Positions 63,858 through 64,000 of a stretch of 64,000 bases of DNA are shown here, piece after piece. Within the stretch, counting starts at the first letter, position 1. Every line of letters begins with the position of its first letter. The translations under genes were made by a program, and so were the position numbers. Under the pieces are notes generated by a model. It saw only the letters and a program-made list of their open reading frames with translations. It was not told where the DNA came from and made no database searches. Source of the stretch: Chloroflexota bacterium (lineage in GTDB: Bacteria; Chloroflexota; Anaerolineae; Caldilineales; Caldilineaceae); NCBI GenBank assembly GCA_016861025.1, contig BOKO01000003.1, positions 324,001 to 388,000 on the forward strand. The letters run 5' to 3'.

Positions 63858-64000
63858 CTGGCGCTCAAATTCTGGTCAATGTGCTCGGCACGGCCTTTAT
63901 CGCCTGGATTGTCTGGTATTTCTGGCTCTACCGCAAAGAAGGCGTGAAGGTGGTCGAAGTGGCCGGCGTGCAGCAGGCGCCCATTACGGTCAAGGGCGGT
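63854..64000 (+). CDS. Membrane-anchored cupredoxin-like protein, 5' end only
   Basis: Starts at ATG 63854 with AAGGAGG upstream and runs off the right edge (49 codons). A membrane segment (ILVNVLGTAFIAWIVWYFWLY) is followed by VVEVAGVQQAPITVKGG, which looks like the first strands of a plastocyanin-like domain. This would be an extracytoplasmic copper carrier in the copA operon, but the copper ligands are outside the window. Confidence 0.65.
   Translation, partial: MTGAQILVNVLGTAFIAWIVWYFWLYRKEGVKVVEVAGVQQAPITVKGG

Overview
The window looks like part of a chromosome of a Chloroflexota bacterium, probably of the Anaerolineae/Caldilineae type. This is an inference from style. Several secreted proteins end in a short 'LPL/LPV/LPM...R'-like tail common in that phylum, the DNA is GC-rich, and the gene mix (M32 carboxypeptidase, MaeB-type malic enzyme, many sugar ABC transporters, DUF4397 and DUF5666 repeat proteins) fits. 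No rRNA, complete tRNA, CRISPR array, prophage or replication origin is visible.

Layout. 1-16.8 kb: a truncated radical-SAM gene carrying an in-frame palindromic repeat, a PAS histidine kinase, three large secreted proteins, sucCD, a TIM-barrel sugar isomerase-like gene, a FAD oxidase and a HigA-type antitoxin. 17-22.6 kb: malic enzyme, glmS with a recognisable glmS ribozyme in its leader, and a VapBC-like toxin-antitoxin pair between two palindromic repeats. 22.9-28.6 kb: a lipoprotein, an M23 peptidase, an M32 carboxypeptidase, an internally deleted IS and a Nudix hydrolase. 28.7-35.5 kb: a sugar uptake and catabolism region (PfkB kinase, ABC binding protein, ATPase and permease, SDR dehydrogenase, enolase-superfamily dehydratase). 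35.6-50 kb: a DUF5666 repeat protein, a membrane/hydrolase pair, dehydrogenase E1 alpha and beta, a single-chain m6A methyltransferase/BsuBI-PstI restriction enzyme, cmk, a pseudouridine synthase and a second sugar ABC transporter.

50.4-64 kb (right end) is a metal and redox island: a Tat-exported multicopper oxidase, a two-component system, a CuA-cupredoxin/cytochrome c fusion, a DUF1573-like protein with an in-frame UGA after a cysteine and a SECIS-like hairpin (candidate selenoprotein), a PCYCGC lipoprotein, an unknown Cys-rich anchored protein, a YVTN beta-propeller broken by an amber codon, a methyltransferase, a CsoR repressor with a G/C-tract operator, a YHS-HMA-HMA copper ATPase, a DoxX protein and the start of a cupredoxin-like gene. 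Together they suggest copper sensing, export, oxidation and extracytoplasmic handling.

Several families of dispersed palindromes punctuate the window: CTTCCCGGAAG terminators between convergent genes, 7-8 nt iterated arrays (GGAGATT and GTGTTGC types), a ~112 bp MITE-like palindrome in four copies, and a 98 bp hairpin inside an ABC operon. The points most worth following are the candidate selenoprotein and its island, the expanded glmS ribozyme, the fused restriction-modification enzyme, and the shared C-terminal tail of the secreted proteins.
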